Of a DNA stretch of 64,000 bases, positions 1 through 8,587 are shown piece by piece (position 1 is the first letter of the stretch; every line of letters starts with the position of its first letter). The stretch comes from Niastella koreensis GR20-10 (GTDB lineage Bacteria; Bacteroidota; Bacteroidia; Chitinophagales; Chitinophagaceae), in contig NC_016609.1 of assembly GCF_000246855.1 (NCBI RefSeq), positions 1,860,001 through 1,924,000 of the forward strand, written 5' to 3'. The notes beneath the pieces were generated by a model that saw only the letters and a list, made by a program, of their open reading frames with translations, was not told where the DNA came from and did not search any database. The translations under genes and the position numbers were made by a program.

Positions 1-1
1 G

Positions 2-901
2 CCTTTTTATTTTGCACCTGCCAACACGCTGGTGTTTGCCTCTAAAGGCCGTACCGGCATGGGTGGTTTTGATCTGTTTTCTTCAACCGGCGCTTTTGGC
101 AGCAATTGGTCTGAAGCTGTGAACCTGGGTTACCCCGTGAATTCCGTAAAAAACGACAGCTATTTTGTAAGCCGTGGTAAGAACCTGCTTGAAGATGCGA
201 TCATCAGCAGCGACCGCGCCTCCCTGTGCTGCCTGGAATTGTTCTCCCTGCACAAGCCGTATCATCAATATTTCAGCGGACAAATTGTGGATTGCGAAAG
301 CAAAACGCCTATCAGTGGCGCCACTGTTACGGCTACCAGTACGAACGGACAGTCTGTAGCAACCCAAACAACCAACGCGGAAGGTTATTATACGCTGGAA
401 ACTGAAATTGGCAGGGAAGTACGCCTCACTGCAGTAATGGATAAGTATAAAAACGAAACGCTGGCTTCTGCCACCGCCAGTTCAGATACCATCAACGTGG
501 GTCAAAACTGTTTGGCAAAGATCCCTGATCCGTTCAAAGGCCAGGAGACCCTGGTAACGCACGATCTGCGGTTTGGTTATAACGAAAAAGAAGTGGATCC
601 AGCCTCTTATGGTTATATGAATGATATGGCGGCTTATCTGAAAGCCAACCCAACCGTAAAACTGGAGATCTCAGCGCATACCGATGGCATTGGTTCTGCC
701 AGCTACAACCAGCAATTGTCTCAGGCCCGTGCTGATGCCTGTGTGAATTACCTGGTGAATGCCGGTATAGACGGCCGCCGCCTGATTGCTAAAGGTTATG
801 GCGCAACTAAACCTCTGGAGAAAGAGAAAGACAAAAAAGGAAAAGATATACCTGCTGCGCGTGAAAAGAATAGAAGAGTTGAGTTTAAGGTAGTTAAGTA
901 G
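2..901 (+). CDS. OmpA-family outer-membrane protein with PD40 tail (5'-truncated by window)
   Basis: The frame is open to the left edge, so the start lies outside the window; the GTG at 32 is an internal Val. The visible part begins in a PD40/WD40-like repeat (GMGGFDLF motif). Next comes a CNA-B or carboxypeptidase-regulatory-like beta-sandwich (FSGQIVDCESKTPISGATV). The last ~115 residues are a C-terminal OmpA domain with the SAHTDGIG segment, the QARADAC helix and the final NRRVEF motif that contacts peptidoglycan. Proteins of this layout sit in the Bacteroidetes outer membrane facing peptidoglycan, and some belong to gliding or type IX secretion clusters; no such partner is visible here. 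The TAG stop lies inside the first word of a repeat array. Confidence 0.88.
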   Translation, partial: PFYFAPANTLVFASKGRTGMGGFDLFSSTGAFGSNWSEAVNLGYPVNSVKNDSYFVSRGKNLLEDAIISSDRASLCCLELFSLHKPYHQYFSGQIVDCESKTPISGATVTATSTNGQSVATQTTNAEGYYTLETEIGREVRLTAVMDKYKNETLASATASSDTINVGQNCLAKIPDPFKGQETLVTHDLRFGYNEKEVDPASYGYMNDMAAYLKANPTVKLEISAHTDGIGSASYNQQLSQARADACVNYLVNAGIDGRRLIAKGYGATKPLEKEKDKKGKDIPAAREKNRRVEFKVVK

Positions 902-1146
902 AGTTGATAGCGTTGACAGAGTTGATAGTGTTGATAAAGGAAATACAGTTAATAGGTTGACACGTTAACTGGTTGACGTGGTAGACCTTCTTCTCAACCT
1001 ACGCCCTTTATCAACTCTGTCAACGCTATCAACTTCCTGCTTTTACTCTCCATTGCTTCTTCTTCCACGTTAACGTATCAACGTGTCAACGTATTAACGT
1101 GTCAACGTATTAACGTGTCAACGTATTAACGTGTCAACAAGTCAAC
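893..1146. repeat. Short-period arrays (8 and 9 bp) filling the convergent gap, reaching both stop codons
   Basis: From the plus side, 9-bp words of the form GTTGATANN run from the OmpA stop to 940, then 8-bp words GTTRAYNN at 948-981. An inverted copy of the first block lies at 1009-1033: bases 903-927 and 1009-1033 are perfect 25-nt reverse complements. From 1146 leftward on the minus strand, 8-bp words (GTTGACAC alternating with GTTAATAC) start with the word holding the TGA of the CrtC-like gene. Exact 16-bp units lie at 1082-1097, 1098-1113 and 1114-1129, with a partial unit at 1130-1138. Confidence 0.9.
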
Positions 1147-2200
1147 TCCTCTCAACATACCCCAATCCATTTACGCTTCTCTTACCAAAGTTACCTTTGA
1201 TCTGCACCCGGCCTTGCCAGAAGGCAGGTTTATCAACAACCGTGATCACTTCCTGGTCGGGCAGGGGCGAATGAATGTCCAATTCAGTATAATATTCAGG
1301 AATGGTTAACCGCCATTGGGTAGGATAGGCGATAAACGTGCGGGCGCTGGTCCAGGTTTCACCTGGCGTTAACTGAAAGTCATGTAAGGTCGCCGCATTG
1401 CCACCCGGGTCAATAAGAATGGCCCAACGGGCGGCCGGTGGTTTATGGGTCTCGAATAAGGCCGGTTGATTATTGGTGTCGTATAATTCGTAGGCGGTTA
1501 TTTGCCAGTTGTTGTCTAACTGAATGGAGAACCAGTTCAATGACAATTGCTGTTTTTTGGCTCTGGCGGTTTTGGGTTTGCCAAACCGGTGATCGTACCA
1601 GCCGCAGCCTTCCACATCAAACGATTCCCCGCCAGGCAGGGTAATGGTGCCATTCACTTCACAGGCCGGGATAAAATAATAGAACAGTTCTTCCCCACGC
1701 GTACCTGTTACCAGGCCGTTGTTACCATGCAATACCGGATTTACAAAGGGCATAAAATTCAGCTCGCAACCTACACCCGTACCGGGGTTGTACAGTTTGA
1801 GCTGGTATTTTCCCTCCTGTATTTTTTGAAAGCTGTTGTGATCAATCTCCAGTTGTAAAGTGGTATTGCTAACGAGGGCATCGGCGCGGTCGGCCAGGGA
1901 GTCGGGATAGTATTTTTGATTATCGGTGTCGGTTAGTGCCCAGGAAACGGAATGCATATAGATGGCTTCGCCGGTATGTTCGTCTTTTCCGATAACCGTT
2001 CGGGTAAAGGAGGCGAACAGGGAAAAATGCCGGCCTTGTATAGTTGCCAAATGACAATTCTGGTTCCAGCATTCCAGGGTCGATGATTCGTGTGGCAGAT
2101 CATGAAGGGCCAGGTCAATGGGACCATTATTGACTGGCCAGTCTGCCGGTTGTTTTTTTGTTCCTTTCTTTTTTGTGCTTGTCTGTTTAGGCTGTGACAT
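1142..2200 (-). CDS. CrtC/AttH lipocalin-like protein
   Basis: 352 aa with no signal peptide and a Lys-rich N-terminus (TSTKKKGTKK). The tandem lipocalin-like fold of the CrtC (carotenoid 1,2-hydratase)/AttH group is indicated by the FSLFASF strand, the EGCGWYDHRFG segment, NWFSIQLDNNWQITAYELYD and the C-terminal GLGYVE ending. CrtC hydrates carotenoid ends, but the wider family has unassigned hydrophobic-ligand roles and no carotenoid genes are nearby. Its start overlaps the end of the upstream glycosyltransferase gene by 14 nt, suggesting translational coupling and a role tied to that enzyme, possibly a lipid ligand (inference). The stop codon lies inside an octamer array. Confidence 0.72.
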   Translation of the reverse strand: MSQPKQTSTKKKGTKKQPADWPVNNGPIDLALHDLPHESSTLECWNQNCHLATIQGRHFSLFASFTRTVIGKDEHTGEAIYMHSVSWALTDTDNQKYYPDSLADRADALVSNTTLQLEIDHNSFQKIQEGKYQLKLYNPGTGVGCELNFMPFVNPVLHGNNGLVTGTRGEELFYYFIPACEVNGTITLPGGESFDVEGCGWYDHRFGKPKTARAKKQQLSLNWFSIQLDNNWQITAYELYDTNNQPALFETHKPPAARWAILIDPGGNAATLHDFQLTPGETWTSARTFIAYPTQWRLTIPEYYTELDIHSPLPDQEVITVVDKPAFWQGRVQIKGNFGKRSVNGLGYVERS

Positions 2201-3356
2201 GTAAATAGGGCTTATGTATCTGGTTTATTTTTCCAAGCTTTTCAATAAACGCCGCCATTTGATAAAGTGCCTGGTGATGGTGCTCATCCATCTGTTCTTT
2301 AAAAACCGGGTTATTTACGATCTCATTTACTGCAGCAGCTATCGTTTCAGGGGTTGACGCTACAATACCGGTCTTTGCCTGTTTAAGCCATTCTTCGTTG
2401 GCTTTTTGTATGGGGCGCATGCCCTTGCTTTGTTGTACTATCAGTGGCGTTTGCGTTATCAATGATTCGGTAATGGTCATGGCGCTTGGTTTGCCAATGG
2501 CAAAATCGGCCAGGTGCAGGTGACGCAGTGGCGTTTTTGGTAAATAAGTATATACGGCAACAGGAAAAGGCAGTTTTAACGCCGTTACCTGTCTGTACAG
2601 TTTTTTATTCTTGCCACACATGATAATGAGGTTCAGGTGGCGGTGTTGTTTGGCCAGCGCTTTGGTAATGGCCAGGATGTTGCGGCTGCCCTGTGCGCCG
2701 AAGGAAAGGAAACCAACGGGCCATGCGGGGTTCAACCCGATTGCCCTCAATTGTTCGCTGCGGTTGTGCGGGGTGCATTCATATGCACAAACACCAACCG
2801 GCATGCCATCTATACGAAAACGTTCTTTTTCGGGGATGCCTGCTTTGGCTGCCTGTAATTGCAGGCGGGCGGTACCATTTAAATAATACTGCTTCACATC
2901 TGGTGTGAACCAGTAGTTGCTCCGTACTTCTTCGAAATCGACGGGCACGGTAATGCATTGCACATCCGGATTGGCCAGCTGGGCGCTGCGGTACAACACC
3001 GGATTGTACATGGGCGTTACGGAAACCACAATGTCTGCTGGTGATGCTTCCCAGTACCGGGAAATTTTGCGGATGCCACTTTTCCCAACCCGGTTGGCAA
3101 AAAACATAGTGAGGTCAATCTGTTTTTTTAACCCGGCTACTTTGTCATTTCTTAATTGCCAGTTGAAAAGCCTGATCCCGGAGCGAACGATCTTTCCGAA
3201 CAGCGGATGATGATCGAAGATCTCGGCGATGTTCACCAGGCGCACATGGCAGAAGGGATTGCGGTTCTGTAAAACATTTTTTAAGGCGGTAGCGGCGGAG
3301 AGGGGACCAGAGGCCGCTTCGGAATACACGATGGCAATGGAACGTACGGTTTTCAT
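2187..3356 (-). CDS. MGDG-synthase-type glycosyltransferase (GT28)
   Basis: The start is placed at MKTVRSIAIVYSEA (3356), five codons inside the longest frame, because the Rossmann strand begins there. The N-terminal half matches the MGDG_synth domain: PLSAATALKNVL corresponds to the G-H-x-x-A-A helix of the family, and DIVVSVTPMYNPV ends the domain. The C-terminal half is a GT28 nucleotide-sugar-binding domain with FGAQGSRNI, MTITESLITQTPLIV and the acceptor-side helix. Family members transfer sugar from UDP-sugars to diacylglycerol on the cytoplasmic membrane face. The conserved first-helix His of MGDG synthases appears replaced (PLSAA), so lipid acceptor specificity is uncertain. Co-transcribed with the overlapping CrtC-like gene. 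Confidence 0.78.
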   Translation of the reverse strand: MKTVRSIAIVYSEAASGPLSAATALKNVLQNRNPFCHVRLVNIAEIFDHHPLFGKIVRSGIRLFNWQLRNDKVAGLKKQIDLTMFFANRVGKSGIRKISRYWEASPADIVVSVTPMYNPVLYRSAQLANPDVQCITVPVDFEEVRSNYWFTPDVKQYYLNGTARLQLQAAKAGIPEKERFRIDGMPVGVCAYECTPHNRSEQLRAIGLNPAWPVGFLSFGAQGSRNILAITKALAKQHRHLNLIIMCGKNKKLYRQVTALKLPFPVAVYTYLPKTPLRHLHLADFAIGKPSAMTITESLITQTPLIVQQSKGMRPIQKANEEWLKQAKTGIVASTPETIAAAVNEIVNNPVFKEQMDEHHHQALYQMAAFIEKLGKINQIHKPYLHVTA

Positions 3357-3509
3357 ACTATCTGCTTGCATAAGCTGGATATTAGATATTGGAATTATGG
3401 ATTTTGGGGCTCAAAAAACATTGAATTGTACATTCAACATTTTTTATATAAGGTAAATATAGTAATTATACTTTCCTGTGCAACTTTTTACGACGAAATG
3501 TTTCTTTTC

Positions 3510-4607
3510 TTAGTTGGAAATGAATTTATTCAATGATTGCCAGTACTTATCTTTAAACACATCATACGAAATATTGAGTTTGCCGTAATATTCCCGGATC
3601 AAACGGTGCAATACTTTTGATGGTTTTCTGAAGTCTTTACAGGCAAAATATACCGTTCTTTTATTATTGGCGGTTTCCCGGGCTATGTTCAAATAGCCTT
3701 CAAAATCCTTCAGCTCGTTCATCACGGCTTCTTCAAAAACAGCCATTAACTGGTAAGTATCGTTATCTGGCAGGCCGTTCCTTCCCTGGCCATCGTAGGC
3801 AATGTCAAAATGCAGGATCCAGGGGTGCGATGCTTTGGCATCCCATTCCAGCAGGGTGGAGTTCACCACCGCTATCAATGGCCAGCCATTTGGCATTTGA
3901 GCTTCCAGCCCTGCGTAGTTATCATTCTCCGTATCGTGGCGATGGCCGTCGTATTTTTCCAGGAATTCCTTTTGCCGCCAGATCAGAAAGTCTTTCAGCT
4001 TTTCAATGGGGATCAGTTCCTGTTTTGTTTGAGGCAAACCCTGTACGGTAAGATTGTCGATGGTGGTTATCGAATTGAGCTCGCCGAGGGTATTGTCGAG
4101 AAAAATATACGTGCCGTTGATGATGGTAGTTTCATCTTCCTTTTTATAATCCTGATACGAAATAGTGATGTCAATTTCATCGGGGTATAAAATGCTGTCG
4201 TTTGAATAGAATGACAAATGATCTTTGTCGAACACATAGCCTTCCAGCTTTATACGCATATCCGGCAAATCGAGGGCGGGCTTCAGGGCGGTGAACTTCC
4301 AGCCTTCAATGACCGGCGCTGCCTGAACGATCTCTTCGGCAAACACAATGTTTTTTATAATGCCATCGGGGGTAATGATCAGTTCTGCGGTATGCTCGTC
4401 GTACATTCCTGCTACCAGGAACAACCCTGCCTTCAGCTCCTGCAGTTTTGGGGACAATTTATCAAACAGATCCTTTTCAACGCGGGTGCCGCCGGTTTTT
4501 ACAGCATTGAAATATGCTTTTTCATGCTGTTGAAACCAGTTCCAGAAATCGGCATAGGTATTAATGGGCGCTTCTTTTTTGGGGAACAATTTCTTTAAAA
4601 AGCTCAT
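3510..4607 (-). CDS. DUF695 domain protein
   Basis: 365 aa, predicted cytoplasmic, starting MSFLKKLFPKK just after a short untranslated leader. The C-terminal ~120 residues carry the DUF695 signature: WILHFDIAYDGQGRNGLPD, then YQLMAVFEEAVM, and a terminal segment ending in a helix (YYGKLNISYDVFKDKYWQ). The N-terminal ~230 residues are an unassigned alpha/beta region with FWNWFQQHEKAYF near the start. DUF695 has no established biochemical role; the family is often fused to other small domains in Bacteroidetes. It is a monocistronic-looking gene between the two-component pair and the glycosyltransferase, both on the same strand, with about 60 and 150 nt of spacing. Confidence 0.8.
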   Translation of the reverse strand: MSFLKKLFPKKEAPINTYADFWNWFQQHEKAYFNAVKTGGTRVEKDLFDKLSPKLQELKAGLFLVAGMYDEHTAELIITPDGIIKNIVFAEEIVQAAPVIEGWKFTALKPALDLPDMRIKLEGYVFDKDHLSFYSNDSILYPDEIDITISYQDYKKEDETTIINGTYIFLDNTLGELNSITTIDNLTVQGLPQTKQELIPIEKLKDFLIWRQKEFLEKYDGHRHDTENDNYAGLEAQMPNGWPLIAVVNSTLLEWDAKASHPWILHFDIAYDGQGRNGLPDNDTYQLMAVFEEAVMNELKDFEGYLNIARETANNKRTVYFACKDFRKPSKVLHRLIREYYGKLNISYDVFKDKYWQSLNKFISN

Positions 4608-4666
4608 TTATCCTGTATGATTTGTATATAAACTCTGGTGATTGGTGTTTATTGTATGGGCAACGT

Positions 4667-5431
4667 TTACAGGTATCGAAAGCTTTTCAGAAAATCATCT
4701 TTATAATTTCTGCCAATAGGGATCTGGTGTGACCCGATAATGATCTCCTCTTCATTAAAACTGTCGATGTTCCTGATGTTTACAATAAAACCCCGGTGAA
4801 CGCGCACCAGTGCAGGATGGTTGAATTTGTCTGCTATGTATTGCAGCGATACCCGTAAGGCGATCTTTTTATTGGTGGTGACCAGCTTGATATAATTGTT
4901 ATCGCTTTCGGCAAACAACAGTTCATCGATGGAGAATTTATTGAACCGGTAATTGTGCTTTACAAAGAAGTAGTTATTGAAGAAAAGCAGGGTTTCTTTA
5001 TTTACTTCTTCCTTCGTGGTATCAGTTGGCTGGGGATCGGTAGGTTTACCCGGAACGGCAAAATTATGAATGGCTATCTGGATGCTGGTATGCAGGCTGT
5101 CGTTATTGAACGGTTTGACCAGGTATGCCGATGGGTTTACCGCTTTGGCCCTGTTCACATATTCATTTTGCGAAAAGGCCGTAAGAAAAATAAGCGGCAC
5201 TTCCTGGAGTTTTTTTAACGCGGCGGCGGTTTCAATGCCGTCTTTGGCGCCCTTGATGTTGATGTCCATCAGCACCAGGTCGGGTTTTTGATCGGTAAAC
5301 AGGGTAATGGCGTCGTCGCTGCTGGCGGCAATGCCTACTACTTCGTACCCTTCTTTTTGTAATCGCATCGAGAGGTCCAATGCTACAATGGATTCATCCT
5401 CCACGATCATGATCCTTACTTTGTCATTCAT
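4667..5431 (-). CDS. LytTR-family response regulator
   Basis: 254 aa. The receiver domain covers about residues 4-125, with the acidic pair E11/D12, phosphoacceptor D56 in VLMDINIKG, the Thr/Ser switch in LIFLTAFSQ and Lys in YLVKPFNND. After a ~30-residue linker comes a LytTR DNA-binding domain (about 150-254; DELLFAESDNNYIKL, LVRVHRGFIVNI, IIIGSHQIPIGRNYKDDF). LytTR proteins bind promoter DNA through beta strands. The start codon is 2 nt after the stop of the upstream histidine kinase gene, so the two are one transcription unit and almost certainly cognate. Targets cannot be read from the window. Confidence 0.93.
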   Translation of the reverse strand: MNDKVRIMIVEDESIVALDLSMRLQKEGYEVVGIAASSDDAITLFTDQKPDLVLMDINIKGAKDGIETAAALKKLQEVPLIFLTAFSQNEYVNRAKAVNPSAYLVKPFNNDSLHTSIQIAIHNFAVPGKPTDPQPTDTTKEEVNKETLLFFNNYFFVKHNYRFNKFSIDELLFAESDNNYIKLVTTNKKIALRVSLQYIADKFNHPALVRVHRGFIVNIRNIDSFNEEEIIIGSHQIPIGRNYKDDFLKSFRYL

Positions 5432-5433
5432 GA

Positions 5434-7215
5434 TTAGGCTGGTTTAACAGGAAATGTAAAAGTAAATATTGATCCGTTATCACAGGTCAATTGCATGGCG
5501 CCTTCCAGTTGCTGGGTGAGCGACAATATTAACTGCCGCCCAAAGGAGGTGGAATATTTCCAGGCCTTCTCCGTGAGCTCCCGGCCATTGTCGCCAATGG
5601 TCAGCTGCAGCTTATTGGCCTGTTCCTGTAATGAAATATGCAATGCAGGGTTGGCTACATTTTTATAAGCATACTTGAAGGCATTGGTCACCACTTCATT
5701 CAGAATTAGGCCTGCCGGGATGGCAACATCTGCTTCCAGTTCTTTTACTGCCACCTGTAATTGCAGGTTAAAATTATGGGCTTTGTAGCCGTAGGCATGC
5801 ATCAGGTTTTCCGATAATTCGGCAATGAACTCCTGGATGTTTACCCGGCTGGTTGTTTTTGTTTGATACAACTTCTGGTGTATGAGGCTCATGGCTTCTA
5901 TACGGTGCTGGCCTTCCATCAGCGCCTTCTGCGCCAGGGGATCATCGATCCTGGCGCTTTGCAGGTTCAGCAGGCTGCTCACGATCTGCAGGTTGTTCTT
6001 AACGCGGTGGTGCAGCTCTTTCATCAGGTAATTCAAATGTCCTTCCTGTTTTCTTATTTTTTTATTTTGCTCCCATACCCACCATAACAGGGCCAGGAAG
6101 ACGGCACATGCTGTAAAAGAGCCGAACAATAATCTTTTGCGCAGCCGGTTCTGCTGGTCGAGGTCTTTTATGCGGGCGTCTTTTTTACCGGTTTCATACC
6201 GGGTGGCCAGTTCCTGGGCATGACCGCTGATGATCTCATCGTCGTGGATCTTTTTCAGCTCATCGTATTTTTCAAGAGCCGCTGATGCCGAATCAAAATG
6301 GTTCAGGCTGAACTCAAGCAACGACCGGTTGAGGTAATAGTTGATCAGGTTTTCTTTACCAGGCGCTGTATGAGTAATCAGGTGCTTCATGCTATCGAGG
6401 TACTTGGCGGCCAGGGCGTGGTGTTTGTCGCCATGCCGCATATCCAAACTGGCAATAACAGTATAAACCAGCCCCTTTGTAACCTGCGTTACATCGGCAT
6501 CGTTCAGGTAAGGCTGCATATCGGCCACCGCCTGAAATGCTTTTGGGTATTGTTGCAATCCATTATATGAATTGATGATCTGCATGTACGACCGGACGAT
6601 GATATCTTTAAAACCGGCCTTGCGGGCAAACTCAATGGTTTTGTTGTGGTAGATAAGGGCGCTGTCGTATTGGTTGAAGGAATTGAACGTGTTGCCGATG
6701 TTGGAGGAGGTAGTGGCCATGTCGTATACGTTGTGCGACAGGGTGGAATACGCCAGCGCTTTTTTATAGGCATCTACAGATTCAGCAAAGCGGTTGGAGT
6801 TCCGGTATACAAACCCCAGCTTTCTGTTTAAAGAGGCCAGCACATCGGGGGGTAATATGGTGCGTTCGCTCAGCTTCAAACCCTTTAACGCATACTCAAG
6901 GATCATGGCATCGTTATCTTTTATCAGGTACGCGGCGCTTTTGGCGGCATATGCCATTGCCCGCGCCGTATCGTTACCGCTGCTTTCAGCAATAACCTCG
7001 GCCTCGTTACTCAGTAACAGGGCGGTATCGGGGTTTTGTAAAAGAAAGATGGCAACGGCATCGGTAAGCAGCTTAACTTTTTGCACCGGAATAGCAGCCT
7101 TTTTGTAAGCCATCAGCAGGCTGTCGGTTTGTGTATGCCATTTCTGGGCTATGCAATAAGGGGATAGGAATACAATTAAAATAAACAGAACCAGGCTTTT
7201 ACTACGGGCGATCAT
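5434..7215 (-). CDS. TPR-containing HisKA_2 sensor histidine kinase
   Basis: The start is placed at MIARSKSLVLFILIVF (7215) because this gives a clean signal peptide ending SPYCIAQ; the longer frame adds 52 unlikely residues. The ~340-residue periplasmic part is made of helical TPR-type repeats (e.g. NSNRFAESVDAYKKALAYS, FNQYDSALIYHNKTIEFA). One transmembrane helix (LLFGSFTACAVFLALLWWVW, about 363-381) follows, then a HisKA_2 dimerisation helix ELHHRVKNNLQIVSSLLNLQ with the phosphoacceptor His near 402, and a HATPase_c domain (LILNEVVTNAFKYAYKN, IGDNGRE, the Bacteroidetes-type short G-box). It phosphorylates the LytTR regulator encoded 2 nt downstream. Ligand unknown. Confidence 0.9.
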   Translation of the reverse strand: MIARSKSLVLFILIVFLSPYCIAQKWHTQTDSLLMAYKKAAIPVQKVKLLTDAVAIFLLQNPDTALLLSNEAEVIAESSGNDTARAMAYAAKSAAYLIKDNDAMILEYALKGLKLSERTILPPDVLASLNRKLGFVYRNSNRFAESVDAYKKALAYSTLSHNVYDMATTSSNIGNTFNSFNQYDSALIYHNKTIEFARKAGFKDIIVRSYMQIINSYNGLQQYPKAFQAVADMQPYLNDADVTQVTKGLVYTVIASLDMRHGDKHHALAAKYLDSMKHLITHTAPGKENLINYYLNRSLLEFSLNHFDSASAALEKYDELKKIHDDEIISGHAQELATRYETGKKDARIKDLDQQNRLRKRLLFGSFTACAVFLALLWWVWEQNKKIRKQEGHLNYLMKELHHRVKNNLQIVSSLLNLQSARIDDPLAQKALMEGQHRIEAMSLIHQKLYQTKTTSRVNIQEFIAELSENLMHAYGYKAHNFNLQLQVAVKELEADVAIPAGLILNEVVTNAFKYAYKNVANPALHISLQEQANKLQLTIGDNGRELTEKAWKYSTSFGRQLILSLTQQLEGAMQLTCDNGSIFTFTFPVKPA

Positions 7216-7517
7216 AAAATAAAAATAGTATAATTTCCTGGCTTGCATCGGATATGCCTTTATTAATATATGAAAGCAGGTTGCCGCTTCCGGCGCAATT
7301 GTCGCGGACCCGGATTCAAAAAAATGATCAGGCTCAATTCCATTACCTCGTAACGGGCTTATAATTTTCAATCTGAATGCCTTACGGTGTCCTGAAAAAG
7401 TACGGTTTCAATGATAAAAAAGACAACTGTTATACAGGATCAGATATAGTATACTTTCTTGATGCGCGTTCGTCCTATTATGCTTTAGTATGAAACATTA
7501 TCAGGATTTTTGACATC
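7216..7517. other. Divergent intergenic region between kinase and small paralogue genes
   Basis: About 300 nt separate the kinase start from the plus-strand small gene. I see no array, strong hairpin or clear TAnnTTTG element; it presumably holds both promoters. Confidence 0.5.
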
Positions 7518-7802
7518 ATGGACAAAGATAATCGCTATAATGTTGCCCGTATTTTTATTGAAAAAGGAGAGATTAAAACGATTGAACAAATCTTTGATTA
7601 CATTCCCAAGTCGGTGGTTAGCCGTGAGCTAAAGACCAACAATAACCGCTTTACCCGGCTTATCAACGAGCCCCTTGAATTTAAATTAATAGAATTATCG
7701 AAAATAGCCAGGGCCATAGGTGTTGAAACAAAGGTGCTGGTGAACCTGGCTTTAAAGGATGAGAACAAGCGAACAAGACCCGGTAAGAAGGCGGCCCGGT
7801 AA
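7518..7802 (+). CDS. Small protein of unknown function, tandem paralogue A
   Basis: 94 aa, cytoplasmic, basic C-terminus (ENKRTRPGKKAAR). I do not recognise a named family. It aligns without gaps to the next gene at roughly 40% identity over the first 70 residues: RYxxxRxxIExGxI, QIFxYxPKS, LxTNNxRxTRL and GV are shared. The pattern PKS-(x)-L-x-TNN-x-R-x-x-x-L followed by a helix and IGVE suggests a helix-turn-helix-like fold that reads one of its own kind, but I cannot prove DNA binding. Both copies follow an AT-rich leader, and a terminator lies only after the second, so they may be one transcript despite the 139-nt gap. Confidence 0.75.
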   Translation: MDKDNRYNVARIFIEKGEIKTIEQIFDYIPKSVVSRELKTNNNRFTRLINEPLEFKLIELSKIARAIGVETKVLVNLALKDENKRTRPGKKAAR

Positions 7803-7941
7803 CCAATTGGTACAGCGCTTTGACTATGCCGTTGTAAACAAAAAAGTACAGAATTGAACATATCTATATTCGTTTGGTACAATTAAACTACGAAAAGGTG
7901 ATTTCGGCGATTTAATCACTATTTCTGTTTTATTTTGGATA

Positions 7942-8211
7942 ATGAGTATGGATAAACGATATGAAAGCATCAGGTTCATGATCGAAACCGGACATATAAC
8001 CGAATTCAGGCAAATCTTCAATTATATGCCCAAGAGTCCGTTAGGAAAACACCTTCATACCAATAATCCACGAATAACCCGCCTTACTACAGAAGTTGAT
8101 GACCTTACCGTGCAGGAGATCGTTAGTATCAGTTCGTTTTTTGGCGTAGACTATATGAAAATTATTCACCTGGTGTTTACGCAATACCTGAAAGACAGAA
8201 AGATCAAATAA
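7942..8211 (+). CDS. Small protein of unknown function, tandem paralogue B
   Basis: 89 aa. Same fold signature as the preceding gene (IRFMIETGHITEFRQIFNYM, PKSPLGKHLHTNNPRITRL, FFGVDYMKIIHLVF). The second half has diverged more than the first, as if the N-terminal motif is constrained and the C-terminal helix is specialised. The start is ATG at 7942; MSMDKRY has a second Met two codons in. A strong stem-loop with a T run follows at 8292-8327. No known function; presumed tandem duplication followed by divergence. Confidence 0.75.
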   Translation: MSMDKRYESIRFMIETGHITEFRQIFNYMPKSPLGKHLHTNNPRITRLTTEVDDLTVQEIVSISSFFGVDYMKIIHLVFTQYLKDRKIK

Positions 8212-8290
8212 AAGATATTTTGTTAAGGCAACACGTAGTGTTGTTAAGGTTCTGCTTCATCCCATAGATTCCCGGTAACCCGGAGGGGAG

Positions 8291-8327
8291 AGGGCCACCC
8301 TGTGTATACATGGGTGGCTCTTTTTTA
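8291..8327 (+). terminator. Intrinsic terminator after the tandem paralogues
   Basis: Stem GCCACCC / GGGTGGC around a loop of about 11 nt, followed by six T residues. It lies 80 nt after the stop of paralogue B. Confidence 0.8.
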
Positions 8328-8366
8328 TACCCCGCAGCCCCCTAAAGGGGGAGTGGTAGTGGTTCC

Positions 8367-8506
8367 GTTACAAGTTCCAAGTTCCAGGTTACTAGTTTCC
8401 GGTTCCCGGTAATCTGTTTCCGGTTACCGGGAAAACAGCCCCTCAAAATATTTATGAGTCTCAAATTTCAGCCCCGGTAACCGGCGACTGGTAAACGGCA
8501 ACCAGC
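8367..8506. repeat. Two heptamer arrays of GTTNCNN / NNGGNAA type
   Basis: Nine uninterrupted 7-bp words beginning GTT (for example GTTCCAA, GTTTCCG) occupy 8367-8429, apart from one GTA word. A second block of complementary-type words (CCGGTAA, CTGGTAA) lies at 8474-8506. The two blocks can pair imperfectly. The same vocabulary returns at 14826-14873. Confidence 0.85.
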
Positions 8507-8528
8507 TTTTCTTTTATTTAACAAAAAA

Positions 8529-8550
8529 TACATCGAAATATTTCGATGTA
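8529..8550. promoter_or_regulatory. Perfect 22-bp palindromic operator upstream of the ArsR-type repressor
   Basis: Bases 8529-8550 equal their own reverse complement (half-site TACATCGAAAT). The palindrome ends 6 bp before a TATCTTTG element at 8557-8564, so a bound repressor would sit across the -33 region. A diverged copy (core ATCGAAAYATTTCRAT) lies just before the MFS gene. ArsR-family dimers bind such sites and repress themselves. Confidence 0.85.
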
Positions 8551-8556
8551 TCTATT

Positions 8557-8564
8557 TATCTTTG
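8557..8564 (+). promoter_or_regulatory. Bacteroidetes -7 element (TATCTTTG) of the arsR-type gene
   Basis: Exact match to TAnnTTTG, 23 nt before the ATG at 8588, with the operator directly upstream and an AAAGGAGG Shine-Dalgarno-like stretch (8575-8582) between it and the start. Confidence 0.7.
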
Positions 8565-8587
8565 TGGTGTTATTAAAGGAGGCAGGT

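Noticed and set aside
1142..2200. Carotenoid 1,2-hydratase acting in a pigment cluster
   Set aside because: No carotenoid genes in the surrounding window; only the lipocalin-like fold is supported.
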